Shown here: piece by piece, positions 35,210-47,000 of the stretch | How the letters are laid out: each line of letters starts with the position of its first letter | Position numbering within the stretch: position 1 is the stretch's first letter | Source: Takakia lepidozioides | Taxonomy: Eukaryota > Streptophyta > Takakiopsida > Takakiales > Takakiaceae | Direction of reading: 5' to 3' | Length of the DNA: 64,000 bases | Assembly: GCA_030704615.1 (NCBI GenBank) | Contig: CM060732.1 | Location: forward strand, 38,793,053-38,857,052 | The notes under the pieces: generated by a model | What the model was told of the DNA's origin: nothing | What the model saw: only the letters and a program-made list of their open reading frames with translations | Database searches by the model: none | Program-made: the position numbers and the translations under genes

Positions 35210-36340
35210 CTGATACAAACAAATGAACATATGGACACATATTATAATGTGTCTTTGCAACCATACACTTCATTATAAGCAAAATGCAAAACAACAACCT
35301 TCAATGTGTGTGTGCATCAAAATGTCATTCAATAATTACATGTATGTGCGTAACGTACACGCATGCAAAGTTTCAAACCCAAACAAAATCATTTGCCCCC
35401 CCAATGACGCATTCAACCTATCAACCAATTTTTGTTTATTAATGTGAAAGAAAATCCTGTCATGCCATTGCACCCAACAAACGAATGTGGCTCAAGCTTT
35501 ATTTTTTCCTACATGTGCTTAAATATGTGTGCAACACCTGTACAAAGATCCAGCAGAAAAAAATAAAAAATAAATTTTTTGCATCGATGACATTGATGAC
35601 AAGTGTAGGGGTATGTGATTCACCTGGGGTTCCACAATCCTCACTAACCTGTTGGTTTTTGTGGGGGCTTGTGATGGGACCAGGTGAGGATCCCTACTTG
35701 CTTTGAATTCTCTTGAGCTTGCAGATAAGGATGTGAGCAAAAGGAACATATCTTGTGTGGCGTCATGACTTGGCTACTGCCTACAGCCCCGATTTTGGCC
35801 CGCTTGCTCCTGGTTTGACATGTGATGCTTACTTTTGACTTATGTTTTGCTGCCATTGATGGAGCATTTTGGCCTGGCAGGCCTGTCTCTTGAAGCACAA
35901 CATTTGAATCTTACCCTGTCTTGAATCTTTGACAGCATTGCCTGTGGATTCTTAGACTAGGTATAATTTTGGCCTTAAAAAAAGAATGATGGTTTAAGGG
36001 TAAAGACATCAGTGGCTGTTAAGTTCTAAGGAAGAGGAGGCCCTGTTTTTGTAAAGATGGCAGCCTGATAAGGCAATGACAGGCCTCATTCAGGCCAGGA
36101 TTTGATGTGGAATGGAGTATAGTGAGGTTCTATTTTCCAAACATGGCATTTAGCCTCCTGGGAAACAGTGGTGGTAAGCTCTAATGGACCTTGGCCAGTG
36201 ATTAGTTGTCTCATTTTGCCATCAAAACAGCTACCTGCATTGTATGATTTATTTTGGCCAAGTGGGCTTGGTCTCAGGCACTCAAAATGTATGTGTGTCC
36301 ATATCTTGATGCTGTAACATGACATGCCTTTCTTCCATGC
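35210..36340. other. CACTA-internal stretch without recognisable gene
   Basis: Upstream side of the TNP2 gene. No domain was found in the short open frames. The base composition changes near 35580, where a less AT-rich segment starts that leads into the ~190-bp tandem repeats. This could be the edge of a further insertion. Confidence 0.35.
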
Positions 36341-36757
36341 CAAAATGCCTTACATGATGCATATCTTGGGGCAACTGTACATGGTGTAGAATGAAGTTGC
36401 AGTCTGTCTTGTCATGCCCAAAGTGGGTCACTTGGTTGCATGTTTGGAGTCTGATTAACTGCAGGCTAGTCCAGCAAGATTCCTGTGTACACAGATCTTG
36501 AATATGTACAATGGCAGGCTGTTCTTACCTACCCAGAAGGCCTTGCATGATGCACGTCTTGGAATACTTACAATTGGCCAAATGTGAAGCTACAATATAT
36601 TTTGTCATGCCCAAGGAGTTTACTTGGTTGCATGCTTGAAATCTGATTAATTGCAGGCTGGTCCTTCAAGGTACTTGCATGAAACATATCTTGAATCTGT
36701 AGTAGAACAGGCTGTTCTTATCTACACAAGGAGCCTTGCATGATGCATGTCTTGGGG
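36341..36757. repeat. ~190-bp tandem repeats interrupted by the MULE (left part)
   Basis: Units share CCTTGCATGATGCATGTCTTGG, then TTTTGTCATGCCCAAGGAG, TTACTTGGTTGCATG, ATTGCAGGCTAGTCC and CAGGCTGTTCTTACCTAC. Starts are visible near 36350, 36541 and 36731. The third unit stops at 36757 and resumes at 48177 after the MULE. A further unit start is at about 48343. Confidence 0.8.
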
Positions 36758-36970
36758 GGGGAATGCTTGCGCGTGAGCCTGGCCTGTGAGCCTGGCTAGG
36801 CTCACGCCACGTCAGCAAGCATCCACGTGTTCAGGCCCTAATTCCGTGCTCCCCCCCCCCCCCCCCCCCCTATTACCGCGGTTCCGTGCTCTCACCCCTA
36901 TTACCGTGCTCCCCCCCCCCCCTTTTTACCTGTCCGTGCTTCCCCCCCCCCCCCCCCCCCCCTATGTCCT
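36758..36970. repeat. Left MULE terminus with GTGAGCC/GGCTCAC repeats and poly-C tracts
   Basis: GCGTGAGCCTGG, TGTGAGCCTGG and AGGCTCACGCCACGTCAGCA occur within the first 70 bp and can fold on themselves. Three long C runs follow (about 36851-36870, 36911-36922, 36943-36962), separated by TCCGTGCT phrases. The C runs are hard to sequence, so their exact lengths may be wrong. Confidence 0.7.
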
Positions 36971-37044
36971 AATTTTCTATCCCTCTTTACTGCCCCCACA
37001 TGAATATTCCTTGTGGCCGAGAACAATGGCAGGTTTGCGGATGA

Positions 37045-37270
37045 ATTTTGTGGGAGATCCTGACTTTGGAATGAGGAGATCGCCCACTACAGAACTGAAT
37101 CTGAAAAGAAAAAATGTTTTTTTGGCAAAGCAGTACATTCACTCCAACACACAAACATTTGTGGGAGATCCTGACTTTGGAATGAGGAGATCGCCCACTA
37201 CAGAACTGAATCTGAAAAGAAAAAATGTTTTTTTGGCAAAGCAGTACATTCACTCCAACACACAAACATT
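37045..37270. repeat. Perfect 111-bp tandem duplication
   Basis: Two adjacent copies begin TTTGTGGGAGATCCTGACTT and end CACTCCAACACACAAACA. 111 is a multiple of three, so both copies give identical 37-residue translations in an open frame at 36786-37313. That frame starts in the terminal repeats and has no recognisable domain, so I do not call it a gene. Lack of any mismatch implies a very recent duplication. Confidence 0.9.
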
Positions 37271-39649
37271 TTTCAATTCCGCACTCCGAAGAAATACCGT
37301 AGGCAATCCCTAACTGTACTTACGGGAACGCGCAGAGAACTTGAAAAACAGTATGGGATGGAAGCAAAGCCAAAACACAATTTATTCAGCCTCAGTACTT
37401 GAACCGTCAAGAAATATTGGAGGTTTCAGAGGAACCACTGCCAGAGTTAATAGCAATATCATCTATGAATACAGCAGCACATACATGACGTTTTTTTTTT
37501 CCACGACCTTTATGGAGATGCGAATACAGTGTTTGTTCGGATAACACCCGTGCGCAAGCTTCCGCGTAAACCGGCAAGCGGTTGGATCTAGGGGGACTCG
37601 GGGACATGTAGTATCCTTGGAATCCGAAAGGTGTCTGCTGATTCAATGACTGGTGCAGAACTCTGGAAAGGAACAAGAGAAATGGTGGCAGATGTTAACA
37701 TCCAGATATAGACAATGTTACGCAATTTTTTCGAACGGGAACGACACAAGGAAATGCCACATATTTTGAACGACTACAGAAGAACTTACTCACACTCAAA
37801 ATCGGAGTCCACGTCCAGATCCTCGTCAGGCGCTTCGGGCTCCTCCAGAATTCCCTCTTTGGATGGGGTAGAAGTAGTGTCCGACTCAAGCTGACGAAGC
37901 TCGCTCGAGAAGAGCTCCGTATCAGCTTCCATGCCGAAGAAGTGCCTTCCGGCGCTCTTGCAAGCATGAAAACATGCTCCTGCAAATCCAAGAAGAACGA
38001 GAAATAAAAACAGGGTTTCCCTAAGGTTACTGCCCATATGTCAATCACAATGTAAAGTGCCCCACCTGTGCCCATAGACAAGTCGACCACTCGTCCACCA
38101 TGACGGCTGCATGTCTCCACCAAAGTCTGCATGAAAGCTGGAGATTTCTCCCGTGCACCTCTCCAAGGGACACCAATCGACCTTTTCATAGTTCGACCTG
38201 AGTCCACGTAATTGAAGAGAACATCATCCTCCATAGGCTCGCAGGTGGGGTCAATATGAGCTGCAAGGTCCCTCATCTGGAACTCAGCAACACCAGGAGG
38301 AAGAGTGTCCTTCCGCCTCACCAGGCACAAAGCTTCGAACGCCCGTGTCTGTCAACAATGAGGAAGAGAGCATGAGACAGAAGGCATAACCCGGCATTTT
38401 TATTTACCGAAAAAACAACGAAACATGAATTGAAAGGAACCAACTCACTTTCTGCCCCGGGAACTCGCCCTTCGTAAGAGGCAGAGTATTGATGCATGTC
38501 CAAGTTTTGATGACACGAAACCCGGAGGCTTTCATGTAGCTGAAAAGAGTTCTTCGGGCCGACATGTCCTTTGACTGCATGAGAAGAAGAGCCCCCGAGT
38601 CCGAAAGGAATTTGTTGCTGAACGAGAAAGCCCACTGCCAATAACGAGAATCCGATTTGTTCCAAGTCGGGGTCGAATTGGAAGGGAACACATCAGGGAC
38701 AGGATAACCATCAGGAATGTCCAGCACCACAAGGTCAGTCGCGTATGCCTGCTGAACTCCATTCACCCATTCCGGTTTTTTTGTCACCTACAGGGAAAAA
38801 CAGGAGACAGTGTAAGAAGCCCAATCCAAATCGAGCAGGAGATCAATCCCCTGGAAAAGCCACAACAAGATGCCAAAACACAATTATTCATACAACAGTT
38901 TAGACACAAGTGTTTACCTGAGTGAGGAACGAAACAAGCATGTCCCATGATTTCGAGGGCACCCCTTTGAATGTGGACTTCCTGGACTCCATCATTGCAA
39001 GAAAACTTTCATTCAGCACCCTACGATTGAACTGGCCCAAAACCCTGGAGGGATGTTCTCTCGCCTCGTAAGGCTGCTCCCTCGACTTTGATGTTCTCCT
39101 ATCCCTCCTTGCGGGAGAAGGCTCTCTGACAGGAACCTCTGACGGTCCCTGTCCTTGCGGAGCTGCACTTTTCCCCTTCCCCTTAGGATCCCCGACAGTC
39201 TTCCCCTTTCGTTTTGGAGTGGCAGTTCTCTCGGGCTCTTTTGCAGCCAGAGTAGAAATGATTCTGTCCTGAATGTCTTTGTCTGCCAATGGGGCAATCG
39301 CTGCGGCATTGTCGTTCAGGTTTCTCAAAACAACTTCATCAAATGGTGTGTCCTGTTTTGGCATGTCGAGGTACCACCCACAGTCTCTGAAGTGCGCCCT
39401 GCTCCAGTCTCTGGCAATACCAGCCGTGTACATTGTCTTCTCATTGGAGGGGTCAGCCCATGAATAGATGAAGTCTGGGTCATCGCTAAGGTACTTTCCC
39501 GGTATGAGGATATGATACATATACCTGAATCAAACACCAAAAACCCAAACAGTCAGTCAATCGGAAAATGGAAAAGAACAGACATTCAGAAGAAGATATT
39601 GAAATAAAGGAAGGGAACACCTGGTAATCAACTTTTGCTGTCCAGAATC

Positions 39650-40270
39650 AACCTTGCGTTGACGCAATGTTGATTCGAGCAGAAATGGGAAACACCTAGT
39701 GGTTACGTTGTATTGATAGAGACAACGACTGACAAGTGCAATACAACATTGCGTCAACGCAATGTTGTTTTCACTCACAGATGAAATGGGAAACAATGCC
39801 TGAAAACCACCATCTGACTATGTACTGCTATGGATATTCAACATTGCGTTGGCGCAATGTTGAATTCCTTTGTTGAAACAAACATCGATAATATATCTGA
39901 TAATCGAAAGTCTCCTACAATTGCATGGAAGTTGGGGGATGAACAGGGACATTTCCATCAATCCATACCGCCAAACAACCTTGCGTCAACGCAAGTCTGT
40001 TTGTTGGCATAGTGAAAGCTGAAAATAGCATTTGAAATAGACTCCAAACATTGTTATGTTCAAGTTGGCAGAATTGGATCTGGATTTGAACTGCCCCAAA
40101 CCAGAGGAAAAGGTACATAGTCTGCGTCTCATCAACATTGCGTTGACGCAAGGCTGATTTTCCTGTCCATTCACCCCCATTCACATGCAATAAAACGCCA
40201 GTATGGGATACCCAGATATAGGTAAGTGAAACCAGGACCATGGGAAACAACTTTGCATCAACGCAATGTT
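39650..40270. repeat. Six 22-bp palindromes in intron 5 of the methylase-like gene
   Basis: Copies at 39650, 39745, 39840, 39977, 40134 and 40249, each spanning 22 bp, have 10-base arms around TG or CA. The form here is mostly AACATTGCGT with its complement ACGCAATGTT (39745 is a perfect pair), with some AACCTT arms. Spacing is irregular, 95-157 bp, and the DNA between them is unrelated. Confidence 0.9.
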
Positions 40271-42187
40271 GCTGGACAGCACATTCAGAGCCCCCAGAGA
40301 TCCCTCAAAGCCATGCAAATTCGCAAATCTGAAAGTATGACAGAAGATTGCAGATGCATGCCCTTCAAGTACCACAATTGAGTAAGGAGATCACACCTGT
40401 ACAACACTCGTTTCATTGCTTGCTCGCTGTTCAGCTGGTTTTTGAACTCGTACGATCTGGAGATTCCTTTGTCTTTTTCAAACTCCCTGAAGAAGCAATT
40501 GTTCCAGACAGCGAGCTTCCACCTCCTGATATAGGCCTCCAGTGTGATCCGGGGGCAAGCCATCTGGATTTTGTAGTCTGCCATCGACTCAGCAAGTGCA
40601 GCCACTGCACGTTTTTCTAACTGCAACAAGAAAGCTTGTAAGAATTTTGGAGAGGTTGGGAGCGGAATTACGGAGCAACACACATGTCTGAAAATGGTTT
40701 GGTGGTATCCTTACCTGGCTCCAAAATGTGGCTTTGTGTAGCCACTGGTCGAATGTCTGGTCGCTTACAACTTTTATTGCTTGTGTCTTCGGGTCTCTCT
40801 CTGGAGTTGGAAACATATTCGTGTCTCTCACAAGAGGATCCGAGTTCCATATCTCCAACCACCTGATTTTCGTTGCATTGTCCACCATTGAAATGGAAAG
40901 GCGATGTAGTTTCTCCTGAGTCATTTCTGGCTTGGAGCCAAACTTGTCATAGTGCACTTTCACCTGCTCCAGAAATTCTGTGCCAAGCCCTGGATCTGCT
41001 ATCCTGATTTGTTTGTCGAATGCACTCATGAGGTTCTTCCTTTGATTATTCATCTCGAACTTCATCGTGTCCTCAAGCCCAGATGCAGACCGCTGCTCTT
41101 CAGTGTGGGAATCATAGTACTCAGCTTTCGCCTTCAAGCCAGTTTCTGCTATTTCTTGCTGCATACATTGCAGGTAAAAAGAATGAAACACTGTCATTAC
41201 TTGTGAGAAAATAGTAACAACAGGTAGTGTCAAGAAGCTTGCAGTGTCAAAAAGCAAGCAGTGTCAAGAAGCTTACAGTGTACATGTAGTCAAGGAAAGC
41301 CTCCCTTGTCAAGCTATACCATGTGCTTGTCTTCTTCTCAGCACACCTCTTCATCTGCTGTGGACTAAGCACGTTCGTGAATGACTCCAGTGGCATCAGC
41401 CCTACCTTCTGGATGCGGAATAGAGTGTGGCACAGATTGGTGGTCACATGAGATGTTTCGTTGGACCTGGAAAAACCGTCAACTCATAAGATGATTTCTA
41501 ATTGTCGAAACGAGGAACAGACACAAAGATGGAGACTTACTTGTTTATGTCGTGCATGGCTGTCAAGAGCTGCGTGACATGCCCTTTGTGATCCAGAACC
41601 ATGGAAACCACGCTCCAGTGCCATTCGATGTCGTCAGAGTGCATGCTTGAAATGTAATCCATCCAGGCAAGCAGTCTGTGGTTCCCATCCCAGACAAAAA
41701 ACATCTTCCCCATGAATGCTTTTGTGGAGGTCTTCTTCGACAGCTTGAACTCGAACTCCCTGTTCACATCCCCCCAGCATTCATCCCAACTTTGCTCAAT
41801 GTCCTCTGTTACAAGACACTCCTCTCCTTTTGTGTTCATAGTGGATACGTAGAACACTGCTGATCCCTTCACATAGCCGTGAACAAAGTCGTTCTTCAAC
41901 TTTGTTATATCGTTCCTCAATGCCGGTCAACAGCGGGCATGGATATCATCCTGCAAAGCGGAATGACCAGGTTTCCGCCGGGAACCTCCATCGACAGAAT
42001 CACCTTCGACGAGTTCACTTTTTGCCCACCCATTATCTCCTCGGCCTTGTCTTCATAGTGTCCTTCCAGTGACTCTTCATCACCTTCACCTTCTGAAGCG
42101 GCCAAATCTTCCCCCTCGGCTTTCCTTTTTCTTTTCCTCTGCACAAAATTAATAATCTGTGAGTGTGAGATTGAGCTCCCATGCATC

Positions 42188-42815
42188 AACCTTGCTTTGA
42201 CGCAAGGTTGATTGATGGGGAAGTAACTTAGACTGAAAGGCATACAGGAAATACGTTTGGACCCAAATTATGTTTTGCGTTGACGCAGGGTTGTTTTGGG
42301 AGCCTCGAAGAATGAACTTTCCCTACCTTACAGTGAGGAGAGTGGGATATCGGACGCATCCATTGTGCAAAGATATCATGAAAACCAGCCTTGCGTCAAC
42401 GCAAGGTTGATTCCTGTGCAGCCTCTGTTGGTTTCACTACAAGCTCTAAACATACAATATGCAGGTTGGGATCAACCTTGCGTTGACGCAAGGTTGATTG
42501 TGAGCTGTCTTATCGGGGTTCAGCGAAGCAAAAATGTACAGTAAATGGAGACTCCTGTCTCTGCTTCCTCTTTGAAATCCATGATGCGTCGGAAGCATCC
42601 ATGTCTCTCTACCTTGATTGTAGTGCAGTTTCTACACTGTTTTATGCCCAGCAAAAAAGCATTGAGGTCGACTTCAACCTTGCGTTGACGCAAGGTTGAT
42701 GTCCACCTCAATGCTTAGCATGAAACCGTACAGATTGTGGTGCAGTTTCTGCACTGTTTTGAGCCCAGCAAATACACTTTGGAGGTCGACTTCAACCTTG
42801 CGTTGACGCAAGGTT
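42188..42815. repeat. Six 22-bp palindromes in intron 1 of the methylase-like gene
   Basis: Copies begin at 42188, about 42271 (half preserved), 42387, 42474, 42676 and 42794. The consensus arms are AACCTTGCGT and ACGCAAGGTT around TG or CA; 42474, 42676 and 42794 are perfect. The last two lie in a ~118-bp tandem duplication with matching flanks (GAGGTCGACTTC before, ATGTC...CTCAATGCTTAGCATG after). The other introns of this gene are short and have none. Confidence 0.9.
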
Positions 42816-43345
42816 GATGTCGTCCTCAATGCTTAGCATGAAACAGAGAGAGAAAAAGACAGAAACAGGGAGAGAAAAAGAAAGTTCGTAGCTACCTGGG
42901 GTTTCTGCTTTGCACTTGATGATGCTCCTGTCGCGTTCAATTTTTCCATGCGGTCTTCAGGTAGCATGCTTCCAAGGAGGTCGCGATGGTGCGAAACAGG
43001 GGCAGACGGCCGCGTTCCTACGTCCGTTTGTTCTCCCTGGTCTTTGAAGGCCAGGTTCTGTACACTCACTGCTTCCTCCCGAGCCCAGCTTACTTCCTCC
43101 TCATCCCCTCCTTCGATTGCAGGTTGCTCGTCTGTCGCCTCCTGGATCACTTCAAGACCTTCCTCTCCACACTGCGGTTGCTGTATCCTCTTTTGCCCTG
43201 CCTCTTCCTCATCTCGCGGGGTTTCTTCTCCCATTCTAAGCTCCCGTCTCGCCTTTCTCATCCTCTCCTTAGCGCGTGCCCTTTCCTTGTTTGACGTGAA
43301 ATACAGTGTTCTTCGACGCCTGCTTCTCCCTCGAAGTAGGGACAC

Positions 43346-44006
43346 CGTCTCTGCGGAATCCAGGGTTGCAAAGAAAATGAGTTACTCAGGCAAAACGAAC
43401 ACTATCTGAGGTTCATCGCGGGGCCTTCAACGCCAAGATGTTCGCTCGGACCGTTCAGTGCGCCACCGACTCAATCCACATGCATGGCGAACACGTGTCT
43501 ATGTAGTCGTTATGTAAAACGGCCGGAATTATTGAAACATCATCCTTCCAAAAATGTAATCGGGGTATCTCTACCCCTATGTTTAACGGCGGAGATCAAT
43601 GAATCATCATCCTTACAAAATTCGTTGGGGTCTAACCCTATGTTTAACGACAGATATCATTCAAACATCATCCATCCAAAAATCGTTAGGGTGTAATCGA
43701 CTCTCATCTGAAAAAATTCATTGTTGGGTAATTTAGGGTGGAATGTTCCAGAGGAATGAGAATTATATTCAGTTGTGCAGCGGTGCAGTCGCCGTCAAAA
43801 TTGAATGGAAATGGGCATCTCTTCTGGCCTCCCTGACATGACAACGACATTGGCGGCTCTGTCAGTGAATCTGTCAGCTATTGCACTGGTGGTGCAATTC
43901 TGAGAGAACAATTGTGTATGAGGACGCCAAAACTCCACTCTCACACAACCTGCATTCAGAAGCACCATCGGACTTTGAACTGTACTTTCTGTAGCAACAT
44001 CGACAT
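43346..44006. promoter_or_regulatory. Shared upstream region of the divergent MULE genes, with ~63-bp repeats
   Basis: The methylase-like gene (-) and the transposase (+) start outward from this ~660 bp. From about 43537 to 43700 a unit occurs three times: ATTGAAACATCATCCTTCC, AAAAATGTAATCGGGG, TCTACCCCTATGTTTAACGG and variants. Repeats in a bidirectional promoter are candidates for regulatory sites. No TATA box was assigned with confidence. A first exon of the methylase-like gene may also lie here. Confidence 0.5.
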
Positions 44007-47000
44007 ATGGCTTCCCAGGTTGTGGGCTCCCTTGACGCGGACTTCTTCAGTGACGACCACCCTGTTCCATTTTCTTACGAGGTGGAAGATGATGGTTTTG
44101 CGGTGGTTCATGAACTCGTCCTCGCAACGCAGTTTCGGTTGGAAAATGGTAGTCTATTCCTTCAGAGGGAAGTGTACGATGCCAATGGAAAACTGCTCAA
44201 GTACGCGTTCCAGAAACCATCGCAAACTGCACCAACCACGCAATGGAGAGTGCCTCCAGGCAGATACAGGGTGCTGAGTGCTCCTCTGAGACAGTCTGCA
44301 GGATCGTTCGTAACTCCTGGCACGGCAGCATCAGTGGCCCAGGAGAAGACACCAGTGGTTGTGAAGAAGGAGGCGACTGCCGTTAACACTGTAGTTGACC
44401 TTTCGGACTCATCCTCCGATGACACATGTGCAATTCCGCCTGTGGATCAGCCATGTCCACATGTAGAACCAGATGTGGAGGAGATCTCCAGTGTCATTCC
44501 TAAATTGAAAGCGATGGGTGGGATGGCAGGATTCAAGAGTGAGTTGAGGGGGATAGACTGGAGCACTTTCAATATTGAAAGGGTGGCATTCTTGCCGGAA
44601 TCGTTTGATGGTAATACTGTTTTTGAGCTGCCTCCTCCTGGTCGCGTGGGGGGATTTCCAGTCTCCTGGAAGGAATGGACAAAAAGCACGATGGGCACCC
44701 TTGGTGCCGCACAAAAACATCCAATATTCACAACAACGACAACCTCATATTCAGGCGAACAGTCTGTAATGGGCACCTGAAATGCGAGAACATGAAATGC
44801 AGACACTTCGCATTGTCAGGTGTGCAAAACCAAAGCGAATGGGATGGAGTCAGTGAGAATCCATTCAAGCCTGGGGTAACACCACCATACAGTAACACTT
44901 TTGTGTGCAAGTTCTGTAGGGTACCACCTTGCTGCCTTGCTTTGTGTGGCGCCAGAATGTATTATGTGGTGCATCGATTCAAAAACCTGACTAGAGCCTG
45001 TGTCCATTTCGGTTTTCACAACCACCCTGTGTCCAAGGGGGATTATAGGGAGAGCGTTGACACAGTCTCTCGTCTGATAAGGCAAGAGTTGGATACCAAT
45101 CCAACTGGCACCACATCTGCAATTGCCATGGGGGCGAGCAAGTCCTTTCTGGAAAGCCGTATTCTGTGTGCATCAAATTCGGTTGGACGAATGCTGGAAG
45201 GACCAGCTTTGGACACTGTTATGGACCATTTCTCTGCTTTGACTTCTCCAAACATTAGGAATCAGGTGAACGCTTTAAGAATGGGCTCTGGGAGCCGAGG
45301 TTATATGGACAATATTATGGATTTGAAGAAAAGGAGCATGTACGACTACATCCAAGACAGCGTTTTCCCGGGACAAGGAGCCAGGAAAGTGTTCTTGTTC
45401 AAAATGTCCACAAAAGGTGAGGGCAGCGGGGTCAGCCTGGTTAAACGTATGCAGAAGGGTGGCGATCTTGGCAACTGCTTCCTTATGTTCGATCATGTCA
45501 AGAGAGTTAAAGACTGGACCACAATGGCATGTCATGTTTACGACCCTGTGTACCAGCGGGTCATGACAATTGCAGTGTGTGACATGCAGTCAGAGGACAC
45601 AGACTCACAGCAGCTCATGTGGGAAGCTCTCATTCGTGTTATGGCCTCCAATGGTCTCCCATCTCCCAATTTCGTTGGTTTCATGGCCGATAGTGCTCAA
45701 GCTAACTTCAACGCTGTCCGCATTGTGTTCGGGTCGGGAGATCCAAAAGTGCCAATGCCTGGAAGAGAACGTACGTGTCTTTTCCATTGGACACAATCCC
45801 TCGACAAACACACAAAGACGTACATCAAGCCAGATATGCAGAGTATGCATCGTCAACTGTGCAAACAGTACAAAGACGCCAAAACTATGGGGGAAGCGAA
45901 TACATTGTTCCAGACAATTCGTGCCTGGTGGTACTCATCTGGAGCGGCATCGGAGGACAGCATGAGGGCACTGCAAGACTGGTTCGCATTTTGGCACTTC
46001 CGTTACCGACAGTGGGGAGCGGCCATGACAACGGTGAGTGGTTTGCATTCAAAAGTTTGTTTGGGTGCTTCCAATATATCTTTCAGGGTCCAACTCTAAT
46101 ATGGGCTTTGTGTTTTTTTGCCTTGCAGCATATGTCCATTGAGGAGATGGCGGACATGCCTTCTTGCAATCTTGCGGAGACAGTGCACAATGCCTGGTTG
46201 CAGCAATCCGGCAAAAAAGGGAGAGATTTGTATGCAGCGACGGCCGATGACCTTATTCGTGCTCTACAGCAGCAAACTAGATACAGGTCATTCTTGAGGG
46301 GTGGCCTTGGTGGCAAAGGTCCGGACAGGAGCGAGTTGATGTTGCGGGCAGCTGGAAGATCAGGGGATCCTAGCAAAATAGCGCGGGCAGTGAGCATATG
46401 TGCAGATGGCACCCCTCTCGTGGGAAGAGTTCCCCATCTGGAAGGCGAAGAGAGATTCGGGTCTTGCAAACGGAAATTGGACACCCCTCCGGGATCGGAT
46501 GCAGATTCCCATAGGGCGGACAGGGTCAACTTCTCGACGCCACGTGTTCCCTTGGATCAGAGATGGAATTGCGGAACATCCACAGGTGAGGGCTACTCTG
46601 CCCCAGACCGGACCCCTGCATCAAGCACTGTCACTGCAATGGTTGAAGACCAGAACGTGGTGTCGCATATAATCGAGTCTGAGGGCTTGGACGATGTTTG
46701 GCATATAGAACGCACAAGTGCTGGATCGCGTGTGAAATGCGCGGCGATCAGGGCCACCAATCATGAAAAATGTACATCATTAATATCCAGAGGGAAAGAA
46801 CGCACTGCAGCTCCTACATTCACGGGTTTGTTTCTCCCTTACGGACAAGGCGAGGCAAAGAACCACAAGTTCTGGTTCTGCGCTGACGATTGTGGGAGAT
46901 GTGTGCATGGTACAGTGAGGCCTTCCGTGGTAAGGAAGCCTACTCCACCAACCGTGTGGCCTGTGAAGATGGGCACAGGTCTCACTCACCGAGAGATCGC

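Larger units (their letters stand above)
37786..43345 (-). pseudogene. Nine-exon MULE-borne gene with permuted N4/N6 DNA-methylase-like domain
   Basis: Exons on the minus strand by GT-AG sites: 43345-42896 (5' limit uncertain), 42138-41541, 41466-41277, 41158-40715, 40620-40397, 39524-38918, 38787-38449, 38348-38066, 37979-37786. Total is about 1,100 codons. The N-terminus is basic (RRRRTLYFTSNKERARAKERM), then acidic. Exons 2-5 hold a conserved domain of unknown function (GKMFFVWDGNHRLLAWMDYI). Exon 6 has a charged linker. Exon 7 carries DLVVLDIPDGYP in the place of methylase motif IV. Exons 8-9 carry VVDLSMGTGACFHACKSAGR then HFFGMEAD, matching motif I (FxGxG then a Gly-Arg-x-hydrophobic-x-G-hydrophobic-E). 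Motif IV before motif I is the order of beta-class N4/N6 methylases, but the usual (D/S/N)PP(Y/W) is DIPD. The open exon 1 has no ATG near its start and probably follows another exon. A 1-bp deletion near 41928 breaks exon 2. Catalytic activity is doubtful. Confidence 0.7.

Noticed and set aside
36786-37313. 175-codon frame in the left MULE end
   Set aside because: It starts in the terminal repeats, reads poly-Pro through the C runs and then the 111-bp duplication; no domain and no splice partners.
42948-43409. 153-codon plus-strand open frame
   Set aside because: It is the antisense shadow of exon 1 of the methylase-like gene, which is supported by a second copy.
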